Source of the DNA: Aphrophora alni
Taxonomy: Eukaryota > Arthropoda > Insecta > Hemiptera > Aphrophoridae
Direction of reading: 5' to 3'
NCBI GenBank assembly: GCA_963513935.1
Contig: OY740768.1
Span: 35,028,216-35,092,215 of the forward strand
Length of the DNA: 64,000 nt
In this document: piece by piece, positions 54,626-64,000 of the stretch
Numbering within the stretch: position 1 is the first letter of the stretch
How the letters are laid out: each line of letters begins with the position of its first letter
Made by a program: the position numbers and the translations under genes
The notes under the pieces: generated by a model
What the model saw: the letters and a program-made list of their open reading frames with translations, nothing else
Databases searched by the model: none
Told to the model about the DNA's origin: nothing

Positions 54626-56159
54626 AAATTGTCACTTATAACCTACAATGCTAAATTCGTTTTAAATAATCATAATAATGAAATTTAACTATACAGTACT
54701 TTAGTTACATTTTACTTCTTCGTAGTAAAATTATAGGTATTGGAAAGAATGAAATGTTCCTAGATCCCACCCATAGGCCTACGTGTAGTTTGGCACTATT
54801 ATAAAAAAAACTCTCTCTCTTTCTGTGTGTGTGTTACTAAATTGTATCAGGAGGTCATAATTTTGAACTTATTTTTCACCGTAGGCTAGGTTTCAAGTAT
54901 CATTAGACAAACTTACTACCCAAAATAATTGTTCGGTAATCTGAGAAGATTAAATAAACATTCAAATATTATTATTAAAATATTTTGAAACTTTAAGCTC
55001 TCGCTTTATTTTATCCATAAAATGTTTTCTATTATTAGGCCTATACTTTTTTCTTTACCACCGTAAATATGACACATTAAATTGTAAAGATTTTAAAATT
55101 GGCGAAAATTCGATTAAAATTTTTTAAATTTATAATAGTTTATGCAATTTAAGAGTAAATTTATTTAAAATATTATATTAGATGTATTAACTCAAACAAA
55201 TGGTTGAAAATAAAGCTAAATTGTCGGTACAAAAATCTAGAATTACATATAATTGGAATTAACATATAAAGAATTTTAAACATGACTCAACAAAAAATGA
55301 ATTTTTCCTTTTGACTAATTATACATTCACGGTTTTTGAACTTCAAATCGTGCAGCTTGCACCAACGTCCATCCACCTTAAAACCAACATCCATGACAGC
55401 ACAATATTAAAACTTTCCCTCTTTTCTTCAAGAAACTAAGGTTTATTTGTTGAATCTTTTAGTTTGGTCACCTTGTGTTTTTCCAGAAATCGACAGCCGC
55501 TGTAAGAAGTAAACAACACGTGACAAATCTTGCAGATGTGTTACAAGTGATATAAAAGGGTAGAAGTAAAGGGTCAAAGCCCTACAGAAGGGTTACTTTA
55601 AGGCAGATGTTTGAAAGGGGTTGTACGGTGTACCTATAGTTTGCACCTATTGTTAAATTTACATCTGCTTCTACTATTCTTATGGCAATAATAAGTGCAT
55701 AAACTTGTGTTGTTCTTAATTAGGCCTCTACAGGATAAACAGGACCAAAGGGTAGTAGAAATCCTTTGTAATGTGTGATCTTAAAAAAACTTATATATGA
55801 ATATAATTAAATTAAGAAATTAAAACAATTTTTGTTATTTACATTTTATATTATTTTTTTAGAGAACTCTCATTGGTTATATATAACTTGTAGGCATACA
55901 GTTTTTTATCATGCAGCAAAAAAGAAACCAAACAAAATTAATGTTGATCAAATGTTTTTGGAATGGGAACAATTATGGTCCAAATAAATGCGGGTAAAAG
56001 GAAATTACATGAAGAAATTGTAAAAACCAAAATTAAACCCGATCAATGTACAAAATGGCGTTATTTAGTATTATTTTAACTACAAATAAAGTTTCACTTC
56101 TGATTTATATACAGTGAGTTGAACTATATTTGCAATTTTTATTCAGACATCCAAATTAA
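54626..56159. other. non-coding, nothing assigned
   Basis: AT-rich. No gene or repeat family recognised. Confidence 0.5.
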
Positions 56160-56370
56160 AACAAATGATGTTTTGAGCTTATCAAAAGTGCTATTTATTG
56201 AACTTTGTCAAGGAATTGATTGAGAATCGTAAATTTACAGCCTTGAAGATATCCACACATCTTCAGAGTGCCGAAAAGATTTTTATTCTTGCAACAACTG
56301 AAGATGATGACTCAGTTATGAAACGTCGTCATGTTACAAATAAAGTGTTCTGGAAAGTTTTTGATTTTTA
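56160..56370 (+). repeat. SINE-like unit ending in two stem-loops (module variant 6)
   Basis: First hairpin TGAAGAT...ATCTTCA (56242-56266) followed by GCCGAAAAG. Second: AACTGAAGATG, stem ATGAC, loop TCA, closing GTTAT, then GAAACGTCGTCATG and TTACAAATAAAGTGTTCTGG. The tail is shared with 38325-38395. No pol III boxes could be recognised. Confidence 0.55.
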
Positions 56371-58007
56371 ATATTTTAAACTTAACGAAAGGTGCACAGT
56401 AGAGATTATCTATTGTGCGTTGAGATGGGCCAACATATCTTCATTCCTGGAGTTAAGATATCAATAGGCCGCCCAAGTAGGCTACCTATGACATGGAGGA
56501 GTTGTTAAACAAAGCGCTTCAAGTAACAAATTGGTTCAGCTGCTAGTCTAGAGGGTCAACTCGGAACAAAATACTTTTTAACTACTCAAAGCCCACTCCC
56601 TAAAGATAGCCCGTCAATTTGGCCAGAACAAGAAACACCAGATGCGGTTAAAGATGTTTCAGGTAGTTTTCAACAAGGCATCCAGCGGAGGTAACTTCCG
56701 TTAATGACGAAGAAAACTATAGTGTACCGGAAATGTAACGATTGTAGTACAAAGTGGAATAGCAACACAATACATTACAACACTTAGGCTTCTATTGAAA
56801 CGTGTAATTGGGTAGAAAATACTTTAGGAGTGGCTTTTAGTGATGACAATAGTACAGTACGGACAGAAGGTCAAATAAAGCCGTACAAGATGAGACACGG
56901 GATCGTAAATCTCTAAATCCTCAGAAGGCGTTTGTTTGAGGTTTGTGAACAAACACGGGAACGTGGCTATACATAACGTAACCTAACCTAACCTTTGTGA
57001 CAAATTATACACCTTGACTTAAACATAAATCTTAACTTGAAAGTCAGCCACACTAGCCTACAAGACAAATTGCTTCTTTAGTTATCTTAAACAATAACCG
57101 ACTTTCTTTCTTCGAACAACTCTATTTGGTATGTGACTTAGCTTTGTATCTACGACTTCAACCAGAAAGGATTTGGTACAATAAATTAGTTTTAGAGGTG
57201 TAAAGACGCTGCGACAATAGTAAGAAATTGAAATCGAAGACATTTAGGTAGAATATAAAATTAAACAATTCAGAAATGTAATTTGAGAATTGCTGTATTT
57301 TCCAGAAATGAAAAAAAGTAATTAGAAATATTTTTCAAATTTTTAAGTCATGTAGTTTACCAGTAGACTATACAAAAAATCGCGATTTTACTTTGAGTAT
57401 TTTCAAAAAGTGCCCGATTGACTAAAAATCGAGTTTAATCAAAACCGGTAAACTAAAATAATTTTCTTTTTTAGTTTCTTCTGAATATTTCTTAAGCGGA
57501 AAAAGAAAGTATAAAATACATTTCCTACACTTACTTTTACTTTGGGGTGTTTACTCAGTGGTTTGGGTGTAAAGACGATAAATAAGGACATTTTCTAATT
57601 TGTTTGTTCATAGACGGAAAAAAAACGTTAAAAATTTTTTTGAACTCCAAAAAAACTGTTTTTACAAAAGAGTGTTTGTTTCTCCGAAATTGTTCCTAGA
57701 GCCTAAACTGGTTAATCAATTTTGTTCAAATTTCTAAGAGAATTTTTTTTAAACTATAAACAAAAATATTTATAATTTGACTTGAAAATCTAAAAAAAAA
57801 ACCCTAATAGAATACTACTACTGCAGACATTCTGCAAGAACTATTTTTCATTTTAAATTTTGTAATTTTAATTTTTTGACTTTCTTTGACATACGTAGGA
57901 ATATGTGATGGACGAAAAAAATCTATGTTGAGTTTTTCGTAGATATAGACACACGTTTTGAAATCTTGTGAACTCCAAAAAGTAGTGTTTTTGTTGATTG
58001 TAGTCGA
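56371..58007. other. non-coding; GC-richer 56400-56960, short CCTAA run
   Basis: 56400-56960 is GC-richer with CCGGAAATG-like sites. A short AACCTAACCTAACC run lies at about 56970-56995. The rest is AT-rich. Confidence 0.45.
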
Positions 58008-58077
58008 AAAACTTCTCGCTCATCATCGCCTTATAAAAAATGGAATAAAACAACATTAAGTAGGGGTACAGTCCTCT
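58008..58077 (-). repeat. dispersed repeat family A, copy 9 (end fragment)
   Basis: CGAAAAACTTCTCGCTCATC then ATCGCCTTATAAAAAATGG, the terminal box of the family, truncated directly against the TTAGG-type block. Confidence 0.75.
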
Positions 58078-58166
58078 AACCTAACCTAACTTAACTTAAC
58101 ATAACCTAACCTAACCTAACCTAACTCAACATAACCTATCATAACCTAACTTAACATAACCTAACG
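58078..58166. repeat. interstitial telomere-type repeat (CCTAA)n
   Basis: About 17 units of CCTAA and one-base variants (CTTAA, CATAA, CTCAA). TTAGG is the arthropod telomeric repeat. It is internal here, so it is an old insertion or a repair relic. Confidence 0.85.
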
Positions 58167-58680
58167 TCAGGGTTGGGAAGAAGACGAATTAGCGGCGGAA
58201 TGAGCTCCTAAGTACTGGAACGATTTTTATAGAATTTTTTTTAAAAATATTTTTTCTAATTAAAAATAATGGGTATAACCAAGAACAGTAGAACATTTTA
58301 CCCGCCATAAGACAAAATTTCATTTTGTTAAAAATCTATTTTAACTTTATTGTTCAAAATTCGCTCGGTAAAAAAAAACCCGTTGTCAAATGTGAGTTTA
58401 CGGCAGAAATTAAAGTAGCTTAGGTCTCTTACTAGGGTATATAAATATCTTTTGAATTAAAAATAATTTTTTTACAAAGAGTTGATAGGAAGGAGGGCTT
58501 CTATACCAACTTAAAATCTATAAGAAATGCACTGGGATAAACTCTGTAATAAACTAAACGTTTTATTTCTTACGTAGGTTAAACATTTTGGATAATTGGC
58601 AAGGAATATTATTTTTAGTTAGCAATTGTTTTCGTGGGTGGGTGTGTATAAAATAGAGAGAAAGTTAGTGCAATGTTTTT
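58167..58680 (+). repeat. dispersed repeat family D, copy 3
   Basis: Ends GTGTGTATAAAATAGAGAGA then AAGTTAGTGCAATGTTTTT, the family terminus. The 5' end is uncertain. Confidence 0.5.
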
Positions 58681-59639
58681 TAAATTTGAAATTCAACCTC
58701 CATTTTGAAATTTATTAATTGAAAGTTGTAGTTAGCGATAGACATCTTGGAATGACGTTTCCACGAGGCACTCACAATATTTATATTATAATTCGATATA
58801 AAAACGTAACTATTGGATCTTATTTCCATCAATTCGATTCTTAACGATCATAAATCTAAGTAAATATCTCCCTGCAAGGATACAGTGCCAGAGCATTAAA
58901 CGACACTTACTTCCCTTTCCCCCTCCACTCTTGTTAATAGAACAACAGCAGTAAAGCGATACCATTTTTCTTCTTTGTTTCTCTTTTACCACTTGTATAT
59001 ATCTATCCTTGTCGCACTCGTAGTATATTGGTCACGGTGTGGGATGTTAAGAGGGCGTTACACACCCCTTAGAAACATAACTCACACACAAAGACGCCGC
59101 ACACGCACATTATAGCGGTTTTTGTCAAGAAAAAAACATTAACAACCAGAACATGATTTGCAACCGTTGGAGAAATATCAGACAGATGCCCTTCTTCTAA
59201 CGCGTGCCCTGACATTTCATTAAGTTCACCTTCCCTTAGATATATGAATTCGTCTGCCGCAAAATTAAATTACGTGTTTGGGGGATGAAAAGAAATTGAC
59301 TAATCGGAGATTCGAACTGTTCCTCTTTGTCGGGGTGGTTTTTTGTAAAGGTTACTGTAATACTGTATGATAAATGGATGTTTCTATCATAATCCATGAG
59401 AGGAAGTTTTCCCTCCCTCAGTAGATTAAGACGCTGTGGATTTTGGATAATTATTTCGGTAATTATTTAAATTAATCTATATTGATATAGTTCTTTAGAA
59501 TAATTTTAAATACACAATGTTACTGGGTTTAAGTGCCTTAATTCTTCTCATATCAGAATAGAGAACGTTATGGAATGGGCACAAAAATTTTTTTTTTTTT
59601 TTTTCAAAAAAATATCTGTTTTGAAACGCCATAATAAAA
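58681..59639. other. non-coding, nothing assigned
   Basis: Open frame 58810-58992 (minus) has no domain. T run at about 59590-59604. Confidence 0.5.
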
Positions 59640-59758
59640 GAAGTTTTTGTAATGATTTCTGTCTTTGGATTCTTTTTAAGTCTAAACGTGTAGACTGATG
59701 AAATTTAAATATTTGAGCGTAGTTAGGTCATATTTTGAGACTTTAAAAAGATATTTTA
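59640..59758 (+). repeat. family D 5' end leading into a tandem array
   Basis: GAAGTTTTTGTAATGATTTC then TGTCTTTGG matches the family D start. It suggests that the following 186-bp array amplified inside a D element. Confidence 0.5.
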
Positions 59759-60334
59759 GCTGTTTCAAAATTTTGGAGAAAGATGCCATATAATCAAAAC
59801 TCAAAATACAGATTTTCATAAAATTTGTTAATTATGGTAAAATATAACCTCTAAAAACCCAAATATTAGGTATTGCACTCCGTTCTCTGAATAGAAGGTT
59901 TTATGAGTTATTGGTAAAAATAATTAAATAACTCAGTCATTGAGCTGTTTAAAAGATTTTGGAGATAGATGCCATATAATCAAAACTCAAAATACAGATT
60001 TTCATAAAATTTGTTAATTATGGTAAAATATAACCTCTAAAAACCCAAATATGAGGTGTTGCACTCCGTTCTCTGAATAGAAGGTTTTATGAGTTATCGG
60101 TAAAAATAACTAAATAACTCAGTCATTGAGCTGTTTAAAAGATTTTGGAGATAGATGCCATATAATCAAAACTCTAAATACAGATTTTCATAAAATTTGT
60201 TAATTATGGTAAAATATAACCTCTAAAAACCCAAATATGAGGTATTGCACTCCGTTCTCTGAATAGAAGGTTTTATGAGTTATCGGTAAAAATAATTAAA
60301 TAACTCGGTCATTGAGCTGTTTTAAAGATTTTTT
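59759..60334. repeat. tandem array, three 186-bp units
   Basis: GATGCCATATAATC occurs at 59782, 59968 and 60154, an exact 186-bp period. Units 2 and 3 are almost identical; unit 1 differs at a handful of positions. Each ends with AACTCAGTCATTGAGCTG or a one-base variant. No open frame. Confidence 0.97.
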
Positions 60335-60492
60335 CAAGGTCGGGTCAACCGATTTCTTAAATTTTTTTCAGATGAGAAGCAAATGATTTAAAGCCATTTG
60401 TGTTTTGTTTTATTATTCTACACTGCTTTGTTACATAACTTGGATTTACAAATCTCCTTTCTCGTTTGAAACCCTATTAGGAATCCGAATGT

Positions 60493-61040
60493 CCTATGAG
60501 TCACGCCTAGATAAAGCAAACTATATAATTTGCTGAAGAATCTTACAAGGGTGTAAGAAGGGTAGTGGCTAATCAGGGGCATTCAACCCTTCGCTGCAGG
60601 ACACAAGTTGAAGTTATTATCCAATTCATCTTCATTTTTTATTTATATTACGATTTGATCAAATTACTTTATAATTAAGAATATATTAATTTAGAAAAAG
60701 TGGTTTAGGCTTAGTTATATAAAATTTCAATCATCACTTTTTTTGACAATAATGGCAAAGTTTCGAATTTCCTATGAGTCACGCCTAGCTAAAGCAAACT
60801 ATATAATTAGCTAAAGAGTCTTACAAGGGTGTAAAAAGGGTAGTGGCTAACCCGGGGCACTCAACCCTTCGCTGCAGGACACAAGATGAAGTTATTATTC
60901 AATTCATCTTCATTTCTTATTATATATTACGATTTGATAAAATTATTTTATAATTAAAAATGTATATACATCTAAAGTGGTTTATGAATGCTCAGTTGTA
61001 TAAAATTGACAAAATTTCACATCAGTTTTTTCTCTGTTTT
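60493..61040. repeat. tandem duplication, two 278-bp units
   Basis: CCTATGAGTCACGCCTAG starts at 60493 and 60771, and CTTCGCTGCAGGACACAAG recurs in step. Identity is roughly 85-90% in the first 170 bp, falling towards the end. Confidence 0.95.
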
Positions 61041-62084
61041 AAAAAAACCAAAATTATATGAATTTGGGCAGATTTACATGTATAATTTAACTTTTTAATT
61101 ATGTAAAATTTTGTAGATGTTACCTTTACAGATGACACTGAAATTTCATTGTAATAGTTTTAAATAGACCCTAAATCATTAGTAAAAATATGAATTATGT
61201 ATCTGGGAACACTAAACTGCTAAAATTAAATTACAGTTAATTGATATTTTATAAATTCCAATTATTGTATTTTGAAAATGATTCTGGTAATAATTCAATA
61301 TTTTAAAATTACGTAAAACAAAACGTAATTTTTTACAAAATAAAATTACGTAATATTTTTATTTTTTTTAATTTTTTTTTTATTTATAAAATTACGTTTA
61401 TGAAATTAAATATTATTCATCCTAACTAAATCTGTTTAACTATCTGCAATAATTGTACCTACATTTATAAAAATCAATACCATTCGAAAGTACTAAACCG
61501 TATTTTTCAGAGAAGATATACGTCTACACATATCATATTTCAACCCTTTCAATCCTACTGTACTGTTTTAGGGTTAGGATATATATACAGGCCACAAGAC
61601 ACTAATAACTTTTTGTTCCTTTATTTGATAAGACCCCACTTCCTATTTTGATTCTCAGAAATGAAGTACTTTAAAGACAATCGAAAGAGTTGTGTCAGCA
61701 GGGGATCTGTTAATAATTAATTTACGCCAACCCTTTAAGTAGGCTTGGATGCCTATATTGAAGGGGTAAAATTTCAGCCCTAAGAAATATTACGAAAAGA
61801 ATTGGTGGGATATTTGTTGAAAATCGTGTGTGGAAATGGGCAAATCATGACGAACGTTATCTATTCGTGCATTATATTTATCTTATATTAATTTATATAT
61901 TTAAAATTTACTTTAACAAATTTAATATAATTTCTGTATTATTCGATAATTATTAAAAAAAAAAAAACGGATCGTTGGATTTGATTTTTACTTTCTCACA
62001 AAGGGTTACATAATATAGAGAAAGTTAAGTGATATGTCAAAACTCAATGTCGAGTTTATTTGAGGTTACCTGAGGGTAAAAAAG
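61041..62084. other. AT-rich non-coding; possible family D tail
   Basis: TATAGAGAAAGTTAAGTG (about 62010-62030) resembles the D terminus. Otherwise nothing assigned. Confidence 0.45.
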
Positions 62085-62495
62085 TGTTTTTTGTAACGAT
62101 GTCTGTCGTCTGTGCAGTCCAAACACGAGGATCGATTTGAATCAAATTTGGTATGTGAACATATTTTAGTCCTACTCTGGAAGTTTTTCATTTTTTCTAT
62201 AATTCAAGGTTTGGAGGAAACTGCCATAAAATACTAAATGTAAAATTTGTCAAGGATAACGTCATGATTAGTGTAAAAAGCCAGGAATTATTGGCAAAAA
62301 CAAAAATGAAGTTCGACTTATGTCGTTAGAAAATCGAATTTAATCAAATAAATCTATCTTATAAGCGAATCAATCTTAGGCCCCTAAGAGAACGTCAGTG
62401 GGGTTTTTAACGGTTTTACTGGCAACTAGGGAACTGAGATTTTTGATGAATAGTTTTGGAGATGGGTGAATGAGAAAGTTTGTGCATTGTTTTTT
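62085..62495 (+). repeat. dispersed repeat family D, copy 4
   Basis: Starts TTTTTTGTAACGATGTCTGT, passes GATTTGAATCAAATTTGG, and ends GAATGAGAAAGTTTGTGCAT then TGTTTTTTGC. Confidence 0.75.
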
Positions 62496-62537
62496 GCACT
62501 TGAATTTAATTAATCGTTTATTTTATTGCACTTTAGC

Positions 62538-62600
62538 TTTTTCTTTTTCTTTCTTTCTTTCTTTCTTTTTTTTCTTTCTTTCTTTCTTTCTTTTTTTTTT
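62538..62600. repeat. (CTTT)n microsatellite
   Basis: Interrupted CTTT repeats with T-rich ends. Confidence 0.9.
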
Positions 62601-63245
62601 TCGGTTTCTCATATAACCCTTGAATTATTTAATTATAATCCTTCTTTTAAACAATAAATATAGTCTTATTTATTTGTTTCTTTTTATATAGTATTTTTGT
62701 TTACTTTTATGTATGTGAACATTAATTACATTCTATTGTTATTTGTTATAAACGTCCTAAATTTATACATGAAATAAATCTCAACAAATTTTAGAGCAGT
62801 ATGTTAATTCATATATATTTATACGTCTGATTTAATTTGTTTTAATTATTGATCCTAAAAAGTTTCGAAAATCATAATCCTGATCCTTATAGAATTATGT
62901 CAGGCCTACCAAAACCATCCATGTTTGATGTTGAAATTAAAAAAATGTATATTAATTAAATAAAGTGAGGTTTGCAATCGAGTTTTGAATATAATTTTAT
63001 AGCGAATTGTAATTAAGAAATGAAGGGAAGAAGTAGGCTAGCTCTGAAGACTTGTTTTTAATCACCGGCAATGTGCATTAAATCGCAAACCCAAAGAGAA
63101 AGCGACAAGATGAAGACTGACTGACACAGTGTGGTTTAACGGGAGAGGAAGAAGGGGGGGGGGGTACATCAAAGAATGCAATCATAGTAAAGGAACCGGT
63201 GCATCTTGTAGGCGGCTAATACAACACTTCGACTTTCTTGGATCT
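62601..63245. other. non-coding, nothing assigned
   Basis: AT-rich. Purine patch with G10 at about 63145-63165. Confidence 0.5.
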
Positions 63246-63540
63246 AAAACAATGGGTTTAATCTGTAAAGTGATTATTTATGTCCTTGAATAGGCCAGAC
63301 ACTGAATCGTGGAAATGAAAATCTAAGGAAAGATTAGTTCTCTAAAGAATATAATAGAGTAGGCTACTCTATTTCGATATTACAAATTCTCTAAATAATG
63401 TAAAACAATGGCATTTATCTGTAAAGTAATAATTTATTTCCTTGAATCGGTCCGACAGTGATGATATGGAAATGAAAATCTAAGGAAAGAGAGTTTTTTA
63501 AAGAACATTTCTTCGACATTAGAAATTATCTAAATATAAG
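63246..63540. repeat. tandem duplication, two units of about 156 bp
   Basis: AAAACAATGG begins at 63246 and 63402. TCTGTAAAGT and GGAAATGAAAATCTAAGGAA recur at the same offset. The second unit is shorter (about 139 bp). Confidence 0.85.
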
Positions 63541-63713
63541 AGAAGAAACTGCATTTATTTCCTTATGTCTTGGATATCTTCCATCATAATAATCAGCGTC
63601 TGTTCTTTAATAATAACAAAAACAAATCTAGAACTACAATGTTTTTGTATACTTCTTATTCTATCTGCAGGGGAAAAAAATCATGAAAAAACATAAACTA
63701 TCTTACTGACAGA

Positions 63714-63915
63714 TTGAATAAAACTAGAACACAAAATCGTACAAAAAATACGTTTACTTAATCAAACGCATTTCAACGACAAAGTCGCCATCCTCAGTGA
63801 TACAAAAATAGTTATTGTAGCTCACGTATCACTGAGGATGGCGACTTTGTCGTTGAAACGCGTTTGATTAAATAAACGTAATTTTTGTGAGATCTTGTGT
63901 TCGTGTTTTATTCCA
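63714..63915. mobile_element. family B element, copy 3: near-perfect head-to-head inverted repeat
   Basis: Arms 63714-63803 and 63826-63915 are reverse complements at close to 90% identity, with a 22-bp centre. Each arm carries CACTGAGGATG, stem GCGAC/GTCGT and a TGAAACGCG or TGAAATGCG box. A further 30 bp on the right (TATCTCACAAGTGAAGCTCA) matches the outer ends of the 32 kb and 49 kb copies. Confidence 0.9.
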
Positions 63916-64000
63916 TCCTAATATTATCTCACAAGTGAAGCTCAACAATAATTTATATTTACTTACAATCAATTTGAACATACAACATTTAATTTTTAAT

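Noticed and set aside
59303..59325. GATTCGAAC as a tRNA B box
   Set aside because: Flanking sequence does not pair as a T-arm and there is no A box at a proper distance.

Overview
The window is AT-rich insect nuclear DNA. It holds one recognisable protein-coding exon at its left edge and about 60 kb of non-coding, repeat-filled sequence. Three things point to an insect: the exon encodes the N-terminal part of the homeo-Prospero transcription factor Prospero; there is an interstitial block of CCTAA/TTAGG repeats (the arthropod telomere motif) at 58078-58166; and there are many dispersed short elements of insect type. The long empty upstream region suggests a large, expanded genome. A hemimetabolous insect such as a hemipteran is plausible, but the species cannot be fixed from the sequence alone.

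Gene: pros is on the minus strand. Its large coding exon runs from the start codon at 3744 to about 444. The homeo-Prospero DNA-binding domain lies in exons beyond the left edge. The most informative signal is at the 3' end of this exon. A perfect U12-type AT-AC donor (ATATCCTTTT, 474-465) is followed 31 nt later by a U2-type donor (GTAAGT, 443-438). This is the 5' half of the nested 'twintron' known from Drosophila prospero, which makes the short and long isoforms. Upstream of the start codon, the leader carries a three-codon uORF in a perfect Kozak context. Just before it lies either a 3' splice site or a weak core promoter.

Upstream region (3961-64000): I find no convincing protein-coding gene, tRNA, rRNA or CRISPR array. 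It is either the 5' intergenic regulatory region of pros or a very long 5'UTR intron. It contains several unclassified interspersed families: A, about 240 bp, at least 9 copies; B, fold-back/head-to-head, 3 copies; C, 2 copies; D, 0.4-0.75 kb with a conserved 3' tail, at least 4 copies; E, about 500 bp, 3 copies; G, 2 copies. It also contains tandem arrays (3 x 186 bp, 2 x 278 bp, 2 x 156 bp, about 95-bp and about 50-bp minisatellites), long composite microsatellites, and islands of higher GC with Ets-like and CRE-like sites that may be cis-regulatory.

A recurring RNA-like module appears in at least eleven places in both orientations: a CTGANGATG-like box, a short perfect stem-loop, then GAAACG or a variant, often followed by an A-rich tail. 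It comes with at least seven different stem sequences. The base-pairing is kept while the stem sequence changes, so the structure rather than the sequence seems to be conserved.
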